Part shown: positions 24,308 through 35,108 of the stretch, in pieces | Layout of the letters: each line of letters begins with the position of its first letter | How positions within the stretch are numbered: the first letter of the stretch is position 1 | Assembly (NCBI GenBank): GCA_949752735.1 | Contig: OX457053.1 | Coordinates: 9,909,638-9,973,637 of the forward strand | DNA from: Lumbricus terrestris | Lineage: Eukaryota > Annelida > Clitellata > Crassiclitellata > Lumbricidae | Direction: 5' to 3' | DNA length: 64,000 nt | Position numbers and translations under genes: made by a program | The notes under the pieces: generated by a model | Database searches by the model: none | Told to the model about the DNA's origin: nothing | What the model saw: the letters and a program-made list of their open reading frames with translations, nothing else

Positions 24308-26374
24308 CAGTGGCGGATCCAGAACGTTTCGAAGGGGGGGGCCAAAAAATTTTGGGGCTGGGGTCGGAAATTTTTTTGTTGATCTTTCGCTGGAAATCTG
24401 ATTAACTATTTTAGTCGTTTTTGGCGGAACCAGAGTTTAATTTAGCCCTCACCTCTAGGGGGATTGAGGTCTCCGGAGGGTTACATAATTCACCGTCTGA
24501 AGACAATCATGAGGCGCGCAGCGCCGAGAGTGGCAGGGGAGGGGTGTGGGGAGGGGATATGCCCCTCCCCACCAGAAACTTTTTGAATTTTCACATTGCA
24601 ATGGTAGCATTTTAAGCTGTTCTCTTAACAAAATAGCTGTACTTTTCAGTGCTTATAAGAGTGCCATAAGATCTCAATAAATATTGACTTTACTTAAAAA
24701 CTTCTTTCCCGAAAACTAGATTTTTTTAAGTAATTCGCCGGAAATCTTCAAAAAGGGTGTTCAATTTTCCTTCCCAAAAAACCGATGACATTTTTTGATC
24801 ATCCGTGCGAAATCTTAAAAGAGGTGTTTAATTTTTCGTCTAAAAAGAGTGATATGACTTTTTAGTCTTTCGTGCGAAATTTTTCAAAAAAGGTGTTTAA
24901 TTTCGCATCCCAAAAAACTGATGACTTTTTGTAGTCATCTGTGCTAAATCTTAAAAAAAGGTGTTTAATTTTTCGTCTAAAAAGAGTGATGACTTTTTAT
25001 TCTTCCGTGTGAAATTTTCAAAAAAGGGTGTTCAATTTAGCATCGCAAAAAACTGATAACTTTTTGTAGTCATGCGTGCGAAATCTTTAAAAAGGTGTTT
25101 AATTTTTCGTCTAAAAAGAGTGATGACGTTTTAGTCTTCCGTGCGAAATTTTCAAAAAAGGTGTTTAATTTCGCATCCCAAAAACTAATGACTTTTTGTA
25201 GTCATCCGTGCTAAATCTTTAAAAAAGGTGTTTAATTTTTCGTCTAAAAAGACTGATGACTTTTTATTCTTTCGTGCGAAATTTTCAAAAAAGGTGTTTA
25301 ATTTAGCATCGCAAAAAACTGATGACCTTTTGTAGTCATGCGTGCGAAATCTTAAAAAAGGTGCTTAATTTTTCGTCTAAAAAGAGTGATGACTTTTTAG
25401 TCTTCCGTGCGAAATTTTTAAAAAAAGGTGTTTAATTTCGCATCCCAAAAAACGATGACCTTTTGTAGTCATCTGTGCTAAATCTTAAAAAAGGTATTTA
25501 ATTTTTTGTTTAGAAAGAGTGATGACTTTTTATTCCTCCGTGCGAAATTTTCAAAAAAAGGTGTTCAATTTAGCATCCCAATAAACTGATGACTTTTTGT
25601 AGTCATCCGTGCGAAATCTTAAAAAAAGGTGTTTAATTTTTCGTCTAAAAAGAGTGATGACCTTTTACTCTTCCGTGCGAAATTTTCAAAAAAAGGTGTT
25701 CATTTTAGCATCGCAAAAAACTGATAACTTTTTGTAGTCATGCGTGCGAAATCTTAAAAAAGGTGTTTAATTTTTCGTCTAAAAAGAGTGATGACGTTTT
25801 AAGGCTAAAATAAATAAAATACTCCCACTACTGAATGAAATATAGTAAGATATAAATAAAAACAAGGAGTAAACATGTGTTATCATTCACCGCACTTTCT
25901 TGCACATGTAGACTACACTAAAAACTTAACATGTTTCACCCTGAAATTTTTTGGCATCTGCAAAAAATAAATTACATCCCAAACACTGTTGTTCGTTTTA
26001 ACTTGATTTGTAATTAATAGTTAGTTGTACTTAGTTATACTTGTGTTTATTTGTGTTAATGTTTTTAAAATTTACTACGAATATATACACGATTGACTTA
26101 CATTGTATGCCATAAATCATAGTTGGATAGTGTTATTAGATTGTTTCATTTCGTTGCTTTATATTAAGACAATGCAATTGCGTGAGAGACTTAGATTACA
26201 TTTATATATATTATTTCTATTATAGATTTTAATTACATTTATACATTAATTCTCCTGTGCATGACTGACACCCTGAATTTTTTTTGTCCACCATGGATGG
26301 GGGGGCCACGTCCCATGGTGATTTGAAATGGGGGGGGCCATGGCCGGATTGGCCCCCCCCTGGATCCGCCCCTG
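24308..26374. mobile_element. hAT-type element (nested), carries a satellite, 2067 bp
   Basis: Left end CAGTGGCGGATCCAGAA, right end the inverse of CAGGGGCGGATCCAGG. Exact 8-bp duplication ATGGCCGA at 24300-24307 and 26375-26382, within the outer MITE. The interior is mostly tandem repeat (24720-25805), then unique AT-rich sequence. No transposase. Confidence 0.92.
24720..25805. repeat. Satellite of alternating ~60-bp half-units (~120-bp dimer)
   Basis: Half-unit A: TTTTTCGTCTAAAAAGAGTG, then ATGACTTTTTAGTC and CCGTGCGAAATTTTC. Half-unit B: TCGCATCCCAAAAAACTGAT, then GACTTTTTGTAGTCATCCGTG. The halves alternate for about nine dimers, with AAAAAGGTGTTTAATTT closing each half. It stops abruptly at ACGTTTTAAGGC (25793-25804). 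Confidence 0.9.
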
Positions 26375-26439
26375 ATGGCCGAAGACAGACCCAAAATTTT
26401 GGGCCCCCATCGAAAATTTCTGTATCCGCCATTGACGGC

Positions 26440-27325
26440 TGCCATGCGTATTGTGATCGCAAGTTGACATCTCTACCGCGCCGTTAAAAGAGCAGCACAT
26501 ATGTGAGGCGTTCATTGTGCTATCCCACGGGTGTGCGACTTCAACATTTATAATTTTTTTAATGAAACAAAAAGTTACATCACTTACGTGGTATAAAGTA
26601 CTAAACCGCAGACCTGAATCGCGATGAGTCGCCATTATAGAGTATAATTGGTGCAAGCAGTCCAGTCATACAAGATCGGTCGGTCACGCGACTTGATGGC
26701 AGACCCTATGCACAGTATGCAGTATCCAAGCAGTTAGTTATTCGCCCTGCTTTTCCGACACACCTTCACAAGTACGTGATATCTACATGTAGGTCGTTGC
26801 AATTAACGGTCTGTTGCAATTCTCTGACGTCTACTGGTTTTAATTGCTAGCGAAACTGATTTCTTGTCCAATAATAATTATCGTCGGCGCTGCCAATGTC
26901 GGTCAAATTGCAACCAGCGACTCGCGTTAAAAAGGCGGTGAACACAAAACCGTAATTAAAATCCAATTTATACAAACAGGTCGAGGTTGGAGTAGCATGA
27001 ATAGAGATGACAGTTTCTCCATACAAGATCGGGGGGGAGGGGGGGTGAAGATTTCATATGTGTGTCAAGTTGGCAGGCATATTGGGATTCGGATTCGCCA
27101 AACATATTCGATTCGGCGGTGACCTCCCCAATAAGGCACACAATTCAGGTACCAGTGAACTGGTGATTTCACTTGCTAAATTTACATACTCGGACCCTTT
27201 CCATCCCTTAACGCTTAACAGGGCATATTAACAACCATCACCACTACCTAGTCCAACAGTCGCTATGGCGTTTAAATCATTATTGTGCCTATTATAGCCC
27301 GCCAAACTTCACAGATTATCGACCG
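26440..27325. other. No gene; first copy of a ~125-bp direct duplication
   Basis: 27190-27310 (…CACCACTACCTAGTCCAA…) is repeated at 28177-28285, on the other side of the hAT element. The rest shows no recognisable feature apart from a G-rich run at 27030-27047. Confidence 0.5.
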
Positions 27326-28119
27326 CATAGATGTAAAAAACGATGAAAAGAAAATAAAAAACGGTAAAAAAACGTCGTTTTTTTCGAAATAATAAAAAAC
27401 GACAAAAAACCGATAAAAAACGGAAACGGAAAATAATTTGCCTTTGTTACATCTGAAATTTCATTTTCAGCTTACAAACCTTAATTGCTTATTTAATTTT
27501 ATTAAGAAACTGCAAATAACACAACTTTATTATTAGGCCAAAATAATTGGTATAAGTAACATTAATCTACTACAGTTGTTTTTTCTTATAACTTTCGTTT
27601 AATAAGAAATTCGGACAAATTAAAGGTATTGAAATCTTTTCAAATTTAAATTGTAGAAATAAGTCCACATTATAAGTTTATGCTGATCGACATAACACAA
27701 TTAAAATCTAACCAGAAGAAAAAACCACAAATGTTTACTAAATTATATATTGTACATTATTTTGTGCTTAAAATTGCTACTTATAAATATTAATAATTAT
27801 GCCCAAAAATTTTATATCAAAATAACTCTTAGAAATTTCATTTCTTGTAGGGTTCTACTACATGTATTTCTCAAAATTAAGACTTAAACAATTACATAAA
27901 GACCCTATAGTTAACTGCATCCTTGAGAGTACGGTGAAAACGTATGGAATATCAGACAAAAATTAAATTAAGGAAAACAATATTAGACAGCAAATAATTA
28001 AATAAAGTTACATAAAAATCGAAAAAAACGATAAAAAACGATGGGAAAAATAAAAAACGAAAAAAACGACGTTTTTTGGGAGAGAATAAAAAACGAAAAA
28101 AACGTTTTTTACAACTATG
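27326..28119. mobile_element. hAT-type non-autonomous element, copy 2 (794 bp)
   Basis: Same ends and body as 13541-14327. Exact 8-bp duplication ATCGACCG at 27318-27325 and 28120-28127. The two copies differ by scattered substitutions and short indels. Confidence 0.94.
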
Positions 28120-28289
28120 ATCGACCGTATATTTCAATGCATCAAATAATTATGTCAAGTTTGCCACCGGAAATAACGTACTCAGACCCTATCGCTTAAC
28201 AAGGAATATTAACAAACATCACCACTACCTAGTCCAATAGTCGCTATGGCGTTTAAATCATTATTGTCCCGATTGTAGCCCACCGATTT

Positions 28290-28365
28290 TCAGTGTCCGC
28301 GCAGTAGGCGTGCCGCGGGAGCGCTTCTGAGTAGAACCTTTAAAGGTCGCTACAACGAGTGCACA
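28290..28365 (+). mobile_element. SINE 3' fragment
   Basis: CAGTGTCCGCGCAGTAGGCG, then GGGAGCGCTTCTGAGTAG and TTAAAGGTCGCTACAACG, matching the tail of the SINE at 16521-16735. The head is missing. Confidence 0.65.
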
Positions 28366-28784
28366 TACGTATTGCATACACAACTTCTCTGCAACTTCTT
28401 TCCATTTCGTAGTAGCAGTAGTAGCATTTCAGCAGTGTTGCCACTGAGGTTTCCGAAATAAACCCAGATTTTCTTCCGAAAAAACCCCCAGAAAAACCCA
28501 GACTATTCATTTAAGCTATTTTAGACCCCCTTTGTTCAAATTGATTTTTCGCTTGTTCGCATGAGGAGTAACAAAATGTTCGTCAAAAGAGTCGAATAAA
28601 ATGTAATTACAACTTTAAAAGTATCAATTTTCAAAGTTGTCAGAGACTCGGGATCCATACTGATAATAAGCTTAATCGATATATTCGTGTGCGCATGCGC
28701 AGTGGGTCGAGTCTAAGCACATTACACACTATACCCCGCAGTCGATCGAGTTGATCGATCGAGTCGATCATAACTCGGCCAAGT

Positions 28785-29055
28785 CGAGTCGATCGAAAAA
28801 TCGTCGACTCGATCGACTTGCAAGTCGAGTCGATCGTGAGTCTTGCCAAGTCGAGTCGATCGAAAAATCGTCGACTCGATCGACTTGCAAGTCGAGTCGA
28901 TCGTGAGTCTTGCCAAGTCGAGTCGATCGAAAAATCGTCGACTCGATCGACTTGCAAGTCGAGTCGATCGTGAGTCTTGCCAAGTCGAGTCGATCGAAAA
29001 ATCGTCGACTTGCAAGTCGAGTCGATCGTGAGTCTTGCTAAGTCGAGTCGATCGT
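28785..29055. repeat. Palindrome-rich 67-bp tandem repeat in subterminal zone
   Basis: About four copies of a 67-bp unit: AAGTCGAGTCGATCGAAAAA, then TCGTCGACTCGATCGACTTG and GTGAGTCTTGCC. Each unit folds on itself (CGAGTCGATCG against CGATCGACTCG). Confidence 0.9.
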
Positions 29056-29258
29056 TGTTTCATCTACTCGACCCGACTTAGAAATATTTTACTTAGCCTA
29101 CTATTTCTTGAAGTCTCAAAGTGACCTATACAGTTTTTGCACACAAGTTCAGCTAACGAACCTTTTGGCAGCTGTCGATTTCGTGTCAGTGGAACTGTGA
29201 AAGTTGACTATTATAATAGACGTGCGTTTTCGATTTGAGTTGAACAAATACAGGGTAA

Positions 29259-29584
29259 CAGAAGCGAATACAAAATTTTTTGAAGGGTGGACAAAATTTG
29301 TGGTCTTGAACCGACAGAAATTTTCCTTGGTCTTCCGCCGAAAGAATCTTTTTTTAGTCTACCGCCCAAAAGACTTGTAAAAACGCGTGGCGAATTTGTT
29401 TTTTAAAAATCTGATGACTTTTTTAGTCAAGTGCTAGGCCTACTTTCTCTCTCACCTTCCTGTTCCCGTTGCGTTGATTTACAGCTTATTTTTTAAACCT
29501 GATGGAGGGATGGACCACGTCATATGCGAATCTTTGAATGGGGTGGGGCATGGCTGGATTGGCCCCTTCCTTGGATCCGCTCCT
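29259..29584. mobile_element. hAT-type MITE inside the nest, no duplication found
   Basis: Left end CAGAAGCGAATACAAAATTT, right end the inverse of CAGGAGCGGATCCAAGG. Interior has GGCTGGATTGGCCCC and CTGATGACTTTTTTAGTC. Flanks CAGGGTAA and AATGAGCA do not match, so one end may have been rearranged. Confidence 0.7.
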
Positions 29585-29667
29585 GAATGAGCATGATACA
29601 GATCTACTATTATATGCCTGTATATGCAAGTCATGTAGATGTTAATTTTGAGAATATAAAAGGAGAC

Positions 29668-30715
29668 CTTTTATGACGTCACTTCGATTATGATACAATT
29701 CTACAATTAAATAAGTTCACTGAGAAAACGAAATTAGGCCTATTGTGACGTCACTTCGATCAGGACACAGATCTGCCGTCATACTATTTCATTAATGTTG
29801 AGAATACAGAACTATGCCTATGCCTATTATAACGTCACTCTGATTATGATGCAATTTTGCTATTATATTATAATTAAGTTCACATCAAGAATTAAAAAAG
29901 CAGCGCCAATTGTGACGTCACATTGATTATAATACAAATGTACCAGACCTATTACGGAAGTGCATTTTGAGAATATAAACAAGGTCTAGTGTGACGTCAC
30001 GTCGATTATGAGACAAATGTACTATTATATAAGTGCATATTGAGCATATAAACAAGGTCTATTGTGACGTCACTTCGATTATTATACAGATCTACCAGTA
30101 AATTATGTTCGTTTTGCTAATATAAAACGGGGCCTTTTATGACTCACTTCTATTATAATACAAATCTACTATTAAATAAGTTCACTGAGAAAAACGAAAT
30201 TAGGTCTATTGTGGTGTCATTTCGATTATGATACAGATCTGCTGTTGTCATATTATTTCATTTTCATAATACAAAACTGGGGCTGTTTAAATGCAACATC
30301 GCTCTGATTATTATACAAATCTACCATTAGGCCTATACGTTCAGTTTTAGAATATAAAACTAGGCCCATTGTGACGTCACCTAGATCATGACACAGACCT
30401 ACTATTAAAGACGTTCATGTTGAGAATGAAATAGTCCTATTGTGGTTAACTTCGATTAGGATAATGATCTGTTATTATAGAAGTACATTTTGAGAGTATA
30501 AACTAGGCCTATTGTGACTAACTTCAATTATTGCACAGATCAACCGTGATAATTATTGAGTTTCATTTACATAATCTAAAACGAGGCCTATTGTGACGTC
30601 ACTACGATCACAGTGCAAATCTATAAATTCTCTGAGAATACGAAATTAGGCATATTGTTACGTCACACAGATTTATGACACAGATCTACTATCGTTTAAT
30701 TTCATTTTAAGATCA
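29668..30715. repeat. 76-bp satellite, ~14 units, with CRE-like TGACGTCA
   Basis: Each unit has TATTGTGACGTCACTTCGAT, then TATGATACAGATCTACTA, then TTGAGAATATAAAACTAGG. The palindrome TGACGTCA is exact in seven units (near 29676, 29752, 29915, 29996, 30066, 30379 and 30596); the rest carry one or a few changes. Confidence 0.9.
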
Positions 30716-31447
30716 TGTAACTGCAGATGGTGAGCAAGAGACAAAACTAGGTAAAGTCGACGCGAAGTCGATCGAGTCGATCGTCGGCCGAGCCAAGTCG
30801 ATCGAGTCGTAGAAAGGTCGGCGAGTCGACAAAGTCGATCGAGTCGATCGTCGCACGAGCCAAGTCGATCGTAGCCCACGACTCGATCGACTGCGGGGTA
30901 TATTACACACGTGGCTTAAGTTAACAAAGTTGTAAAGTTGTCCGAGGTTTCCAGCCAAATTTTCTTAATACACCAACAATCCAAAGTTTTAAACACCTAG
31001 AACATTAATACTCTACAACAACTTAATTGCATGGCTATTTAGGCCTACCACTATTATGATTTACCTGACCAACAGTGTTATAACTGTATAATATGTATAT
31101 GCATGTTATAATAGATGTAATACGGCTTTACAAGGAAAGAGACGAGTGAGCTGACCTATTTTGAAATGTCAAAGTGGTTTATTTCTGTGCAGAACTATTC
31201 TTCAGGTTATAAATTATTTGTGAATTGACAACATGAGATCTTGATTGTTGAGTTTAAAATTAAAATTAGTGGAAAAATTATGTAACACAACCATTTTGCA
31301 TTGAATTTCACAGAATATTCATGTGTTGTAAGTACAAAATGTCAACTCACCAAAATAAACCCACATCTTGCCCAAAAAAAACCCAGAAACCCAGACGAAG
31401 GCCAAAAACCCAGATCTAGTGGAAAAAACCCAGCTGTGGCATCACTG

Positions 31448-32080
31448 CATTTCAGTATAGCGACAATGTGTGACAAAAGATCCCTAGCGTCGCCCTCCTC
31501 TTTTATCCAGGCTTGGGACTGGCAATGAGAAAGAGCGAGCAGTGACGGCGTTCTTCTATTTCATAATCAATCTTACCGCTTTATTTCCGGCTGTGCAATC
31601 AATCGATTCGTGAAATTTTTAACGCCAGCGATGAAATCCAAAGAACGGTCACCACGAGCGAGCATGAAGCCTACTATATTATGTACATCCAGAGTTCAGA
31701 GACCCAATATGCTGCACCTAGCCACCAACACCTATTCAATAGCTTATCAGACCTTAGTCCACCGTCAATGTATTTGATCAATCTCCCCTTCCCTTCCCTT
31801 CATTCCGCTTTCTATATGACCCATTCTACGCGTTTCTACCTTCTTCTCTCGCGGTTTTTATCTCTTAATGTGGATGTCGCTACCGTCAGCGATGGAAGGA
31901 AATTGCATACAAGAGGTATATTGCACAGGGTTAAAAGCGTTTTTGTTATCAATGACGATGGTGCCAACAGAAACGGTGGCAGTTTTATTGTCCTTAGCGT
32001 CGATTCTCTTACAGCATCACGTGCGAGCGCTGTCCAATCAGACATACGCCCCATATATAAAGAGAAAGAGAGACGGACAC

Positions 32081-32117
<37 letters not shown>

Positions 32118-32640
32118 GGAGCTTGCTGGAAGCCTAACTCTCGTAGGATGGTCGGATCTGTTACTGCACATTAAGTGTACATGTCGTAATTGCGTGCAAT
32201 CGCTCTATACAGTCAGAGTCGTCCTGGTGTCTCGTGGACCCGAGGTTATTGAACCTGATTGTTTTCAACAGCGTTGCCATGCAGTGTCGCGGGATATCCT
32301 ATCCCCGTTAAAGCTATCCGGGGGATGGAATATACCTAGTATAGAGTATCCGGGGGGAGGGAGGAAAACCATTCTATCCCAATTATTGAGAAATGCGTAA
32401 AATTGACAAATTTATGCTGTAATCAAAATTAAAAGTGACTAATTGTTTTAAGACGTTAGTGTCCTAAGACTAAGTAATAGATCTGTTCTGTGCAAGATAA
32501 CCAGAATTTATTTAGTGATTCTAAGCGTTCTTAAGCGTTCTAAATGTTCTAAGTGGTCTAAAACCAAAACAAACAAAAGTATTTAGTAGGAATAAACATG
32601 CATGCTAGTGTCATTGTTCAAAATAAATCAAATGGAAGTT
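31448..32640. other. No gene recognised; shared repeat at 31488-31525
   Basis: 31488-31525 (TTTATCCAGGCTTGGGACTG) recurs at 45229-45262. A plus-strand frame of 239 codons (31681-32400) shows no family resemblance and includes an ACAG repeat (32080-32115). I do not call it a gene. Confidence 0.45.
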
Positions 32641-33060
32641 AATTTGCAAAACTAAACACACGAAGGTGGTTTTTTCAATCTCCTTTCATCTTGGGGGAGG
32701 GTGTCGTGGCGGTGGCGGTGACGATGAAGAAGATGATGACGACGACTACTACTGCTGCAACGACGACGACAATGATTCTTATCAATTTGGGGTGGGGGGG
32801 GGGACGGAAAGACGCGAGATTTTTTGGCGGACGAATGGCTCTGAGTGTCACCGAAAAATTTCCATCTTTTGCCGGACAAAATTTCTGACGACCGGCGAAA
32901 TCTCGACGAAATTTTCTATTTTCGCCGCCAAAAAAGTTGATGACCTTTTTTTATAGTCGTGACGCTCAACGATTGGGGGGGGGACAAATGCATGGGCCGT
33001 CCTCCCTACACCTCCATTGGGGGGGGACCGTCCCCCTGTAACCCCTAGGTCTCCGCCCAT
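32641..33060. other. No gene; decayed MITE-like sequence
   Basis: 32680-32790 has GGTGG and GACGAC triplet runs. 32860-32960 has MITE-like CCGCCAAAAAAGTTGATGAC and the shared CTTTTTTTATAGTC module. No intact ends. Confidence 0.4.
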
Positions 33061-33227
33061 CAGTGGCGTAGCCAGGAATTTTTCATGGGGGGGTTTTATG
33101 ACCGGAAACCCTGTTTGTTGCTATTTTTTCTTGCTTAAATGGAAAAATAGCCTTAAAAAAATCTTTTTGGGGACCCAATGGGGGGGTTTTAACCCCCGAA
33201 ACCCCCCCCCCCTTGCCTACGCCACTG
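33061..33227. mobile_element. hAT-type MITE, 167 bp
   Basis: Ends are CAGTGGCGTAGCCAGGAATT and the inverse of CAGTGGCGTAGGCAAGG. Exact 8-bp duplication CCGCCCAT at 33053-33060 and 33228-33235. Close copy at 46312-46478; longer relative at 6317-6574. Confidence 0.94.
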
Positions 33228-33705
33228 CCGCCCATGAACACCGTCCTTGCCAATAAATAATCTCAACTCGACACGCTTGATAGGATCCAAGCTTGGTTGG
33301 TCGATTTTATGCAGGATGGTCATTTAACGCGTTACGATAGACCAAGACGTCTAATTGAGGTCATCAGTCAATTTGTATAGCGCCCCTCAGGGACACAACT
33401 CTTACTCCAGGGCGCTCCAGAGTTTCTGCACCTGCGGCGCGTTCCAAAAAGAAGAGTTTTTAGTTTGGCGAAGAAGGTTTACTTTTGGAGAAGCTTTTGC
33501 TTTCGGTTGAGCCGCAGGGTGTAGGTGTTACTCTAAAGGAATGCCTTTCCAGAACATTGGGTTCACCGCATGCCGTTAATTAATACGTGGAAACAACTCA
33601 TGTGGCACGCTGGTTTATTTACTCTGAATCTCTGATATCTTTTTACCCCGTTACAATAGAAAAATCACTCCACTACTAGATATATAGGCCTACTACTATA
33701 TAGGC

Positions 33706-34042
33706 CAGTGGTTCCCAACCTTTTTGACTTGAAGGTCACTTTTTCTAAGTTGGAGGACACGAGGGCCACTTTTTCTTAGTTGAAGGACATTAGGGGGCCA
33801 CAAGGCTAAAATTTAATTAACTAAAAGCATATGAAATTGCTATAATTGAATCAAAATAGAATGTTTGATTTTTGTAGACGCCAAAATAAAATAATTCCTA
33901 ATATAGAAAAAAATTATGTGTTCTATCCTGTTCAAATTGTCAATATTTTGATATTTTTTGTTCATTCTTTGAGAGATGAGGGCCATTTTTTAAGGTCTGG
34001 CGGGCCACTTTTGGCCCGCGGGCCACGGTTTTGGAACCACTG
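33706..34042. mobile_element. hAT-type MITE with CAGTGGTTCCCAACC ends, 337 bp
   Basis: Begins CAGTGGTTCCCAACCTTTTT and ends GGTTTTGGAACCACTG, the terminus widely seen in hAT elements of animals. Repeated GGGCCACTTTT motifs inside. Flanks ATATAGGC and ATACATAC match at only 5 of 8, so the duplication has decayed or differs. Confidence 0.82.
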
Positions 34043-34078
34043 ATACATACATGTAGGCCCATATACACGCACACACGC

Positions 34079-34122
34079 ATATTATATGTTATGAATATAT
34101 ATATATATATTCATAACATATA

Positions 34123-34153
<31 letters not shown>

Positions 34154-34160
34154 ATATATA
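34079..34160. repeat. AT-rich perfect palindrome
   Basis: ATATTATATGTTATGAA, a TA run, then TTCATAACATATAATAT forms a long palindrome (34079-34127), followed by more TA. Confidence 0.85.
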
Positions 34161-34773
34161 TCAGTGAGCTGCGATGGAAGTCTTGCATTTTGACTTCAGC
34201 ATATCAAGCTTTCATTCCGCCGTCACCCGTAGCGCTACGTTTCCTGACTTTGATGGAGCCACACATAATAAAGTAGGCTAATTATAGCGTCGACCGAATC
34301 ACTACGCCGCCACGATGAGACGATGAGTGGAACTATATTATTCAAGCATCGATCACGCACGCCAATATTACTGTGGGCGACGCGATGACATCGGATAATT
34401 AATTCTTTGCGACTAAATAAACAAGGACCAGTTTTGGGAGTCGATTCCTACTTATATGGCGTCTTCAAGTATGATGCGTTTTAAAAAGATGCCGAAGTTT
34501 ATGAAGACTAAGCTTAACGTATAGACTAAACGTTGCGCCTCTGTGTAGGTTAATTATTTAGCGTCAAACATGTCTGCATTGATTTAGGGCAGTTACTGAA
34601 ATGTGGAGTCGAAATTTTACAATACGCCTACACTTCTTAATCCGTGTTTAATCTGATGTGTCGTGAGAGGTGTGGAAATTTCCCCCAGGAATGAATTTTT
34701 TTTAGAAAAATTCGCGAGGTACATATGAATACGCAACATTCCCCTCAGAATAATATAACTATGTGTAACAATC
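34161..34773. other. No gene recognised
   Basis: Mixed sequence without element ends or exon-like frames. Confidence 0.4.
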
Positions 34774-35108
34774 CGGGGCGGAAACAGAAATTTTCGAAAA
34801 GGGGTGGGTGAAAAAATTTTCGGTCGTGGGACAGGACAATTTTACCGTCTTGTCGCAGAAAAATTTGGTGACCTTTTTTAGTAATTTGTCCCGAATTCAC
34901 AAGAAAAGATACCGTTTTATCCGCCGAAATAGTTGCTGACGTTTTTAGTCGTACGGACCTCGTATACGGACCTTATGGGCGTGGGGAGGGTCCTACAGAA
35001 CTACTCATGGGGGCACGTCAACTTTCCAAGCCAGAATAGCTGGTCAAAATTAAAGAAATTTCTAAATGGGGGCCATGGCCGGATTGGTATCCCCTGAATC
35101 CGCCTCTG
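34774..35108. mobile_element. hAT-type MITE, 335 bp
   Basis: Left end CGGGGCGGAAACAGAAATTT, right end the inverse of CAGAGGCGGATTCAGG. Interior GGGGGCCATGGCCGGATTGG as in the 2790-3053 family, and three TTTTTTAGTc modules. Possible duplication ACAATCCG / ACAGTCCC, 6 of 8. Confidence 0.72.

Larger units (their letters stand above)
24015..26434. mobile_element. hAT-type MITE (outer), split by a nested element
   Basis: Outer ends are CAGAGGTGGATCAAGG and the inverse of CAATGGCGGATACAG. Flanks are ACGGCTGT (24007-24014) and ACGGCTGC (26435-26442), 7 of 8 identical. Without the insertion it would be about 345 bp and align with the 2790-3053 element (GGGCCAATCCGGCCAT; TTTGGTTTCAACAAGCCAT). Confidence 0.85.
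28730..30902. mobile_element. hAT-type element (middle of the nest), satellite-bearing
   Basis: Ends are TATACCCCGCAGTCGATCG and its inverse. Exact 8-bp duplication TTACACAC at 28722-28729 and 30903-30910. Subterminal zones are built of GTCGATCGAGTCGATCG-type palindromes (28740-29055 and 30757-30892). The interior carries the 76-bp satellite and a MITE. No transposase frame. Confidence 0.92.
28433..31447. mobile_element. hAT-type element (outermost of a three-level nest)
   Basis: Ends are CAGTGTTGCCACTG and the inverse of CAGTGATGCCACAG. Exact 8-bp duplication CATTTCAG at 28425-28432 and 31448-31455. Both arms contain AAACCCAGA-type subterminal repeats (28465-28505; 31365-31435). With the inner element and one of its duplicated sites removed it would be about 835 bp. 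Confidence 0.92.

Noticed and set aside
31681..32400. 239-codon plus-strand gene
   Set aside because: No recognisable domain, crosses an ACAG microsatellite, and composition changes along it; likely a chance frame.
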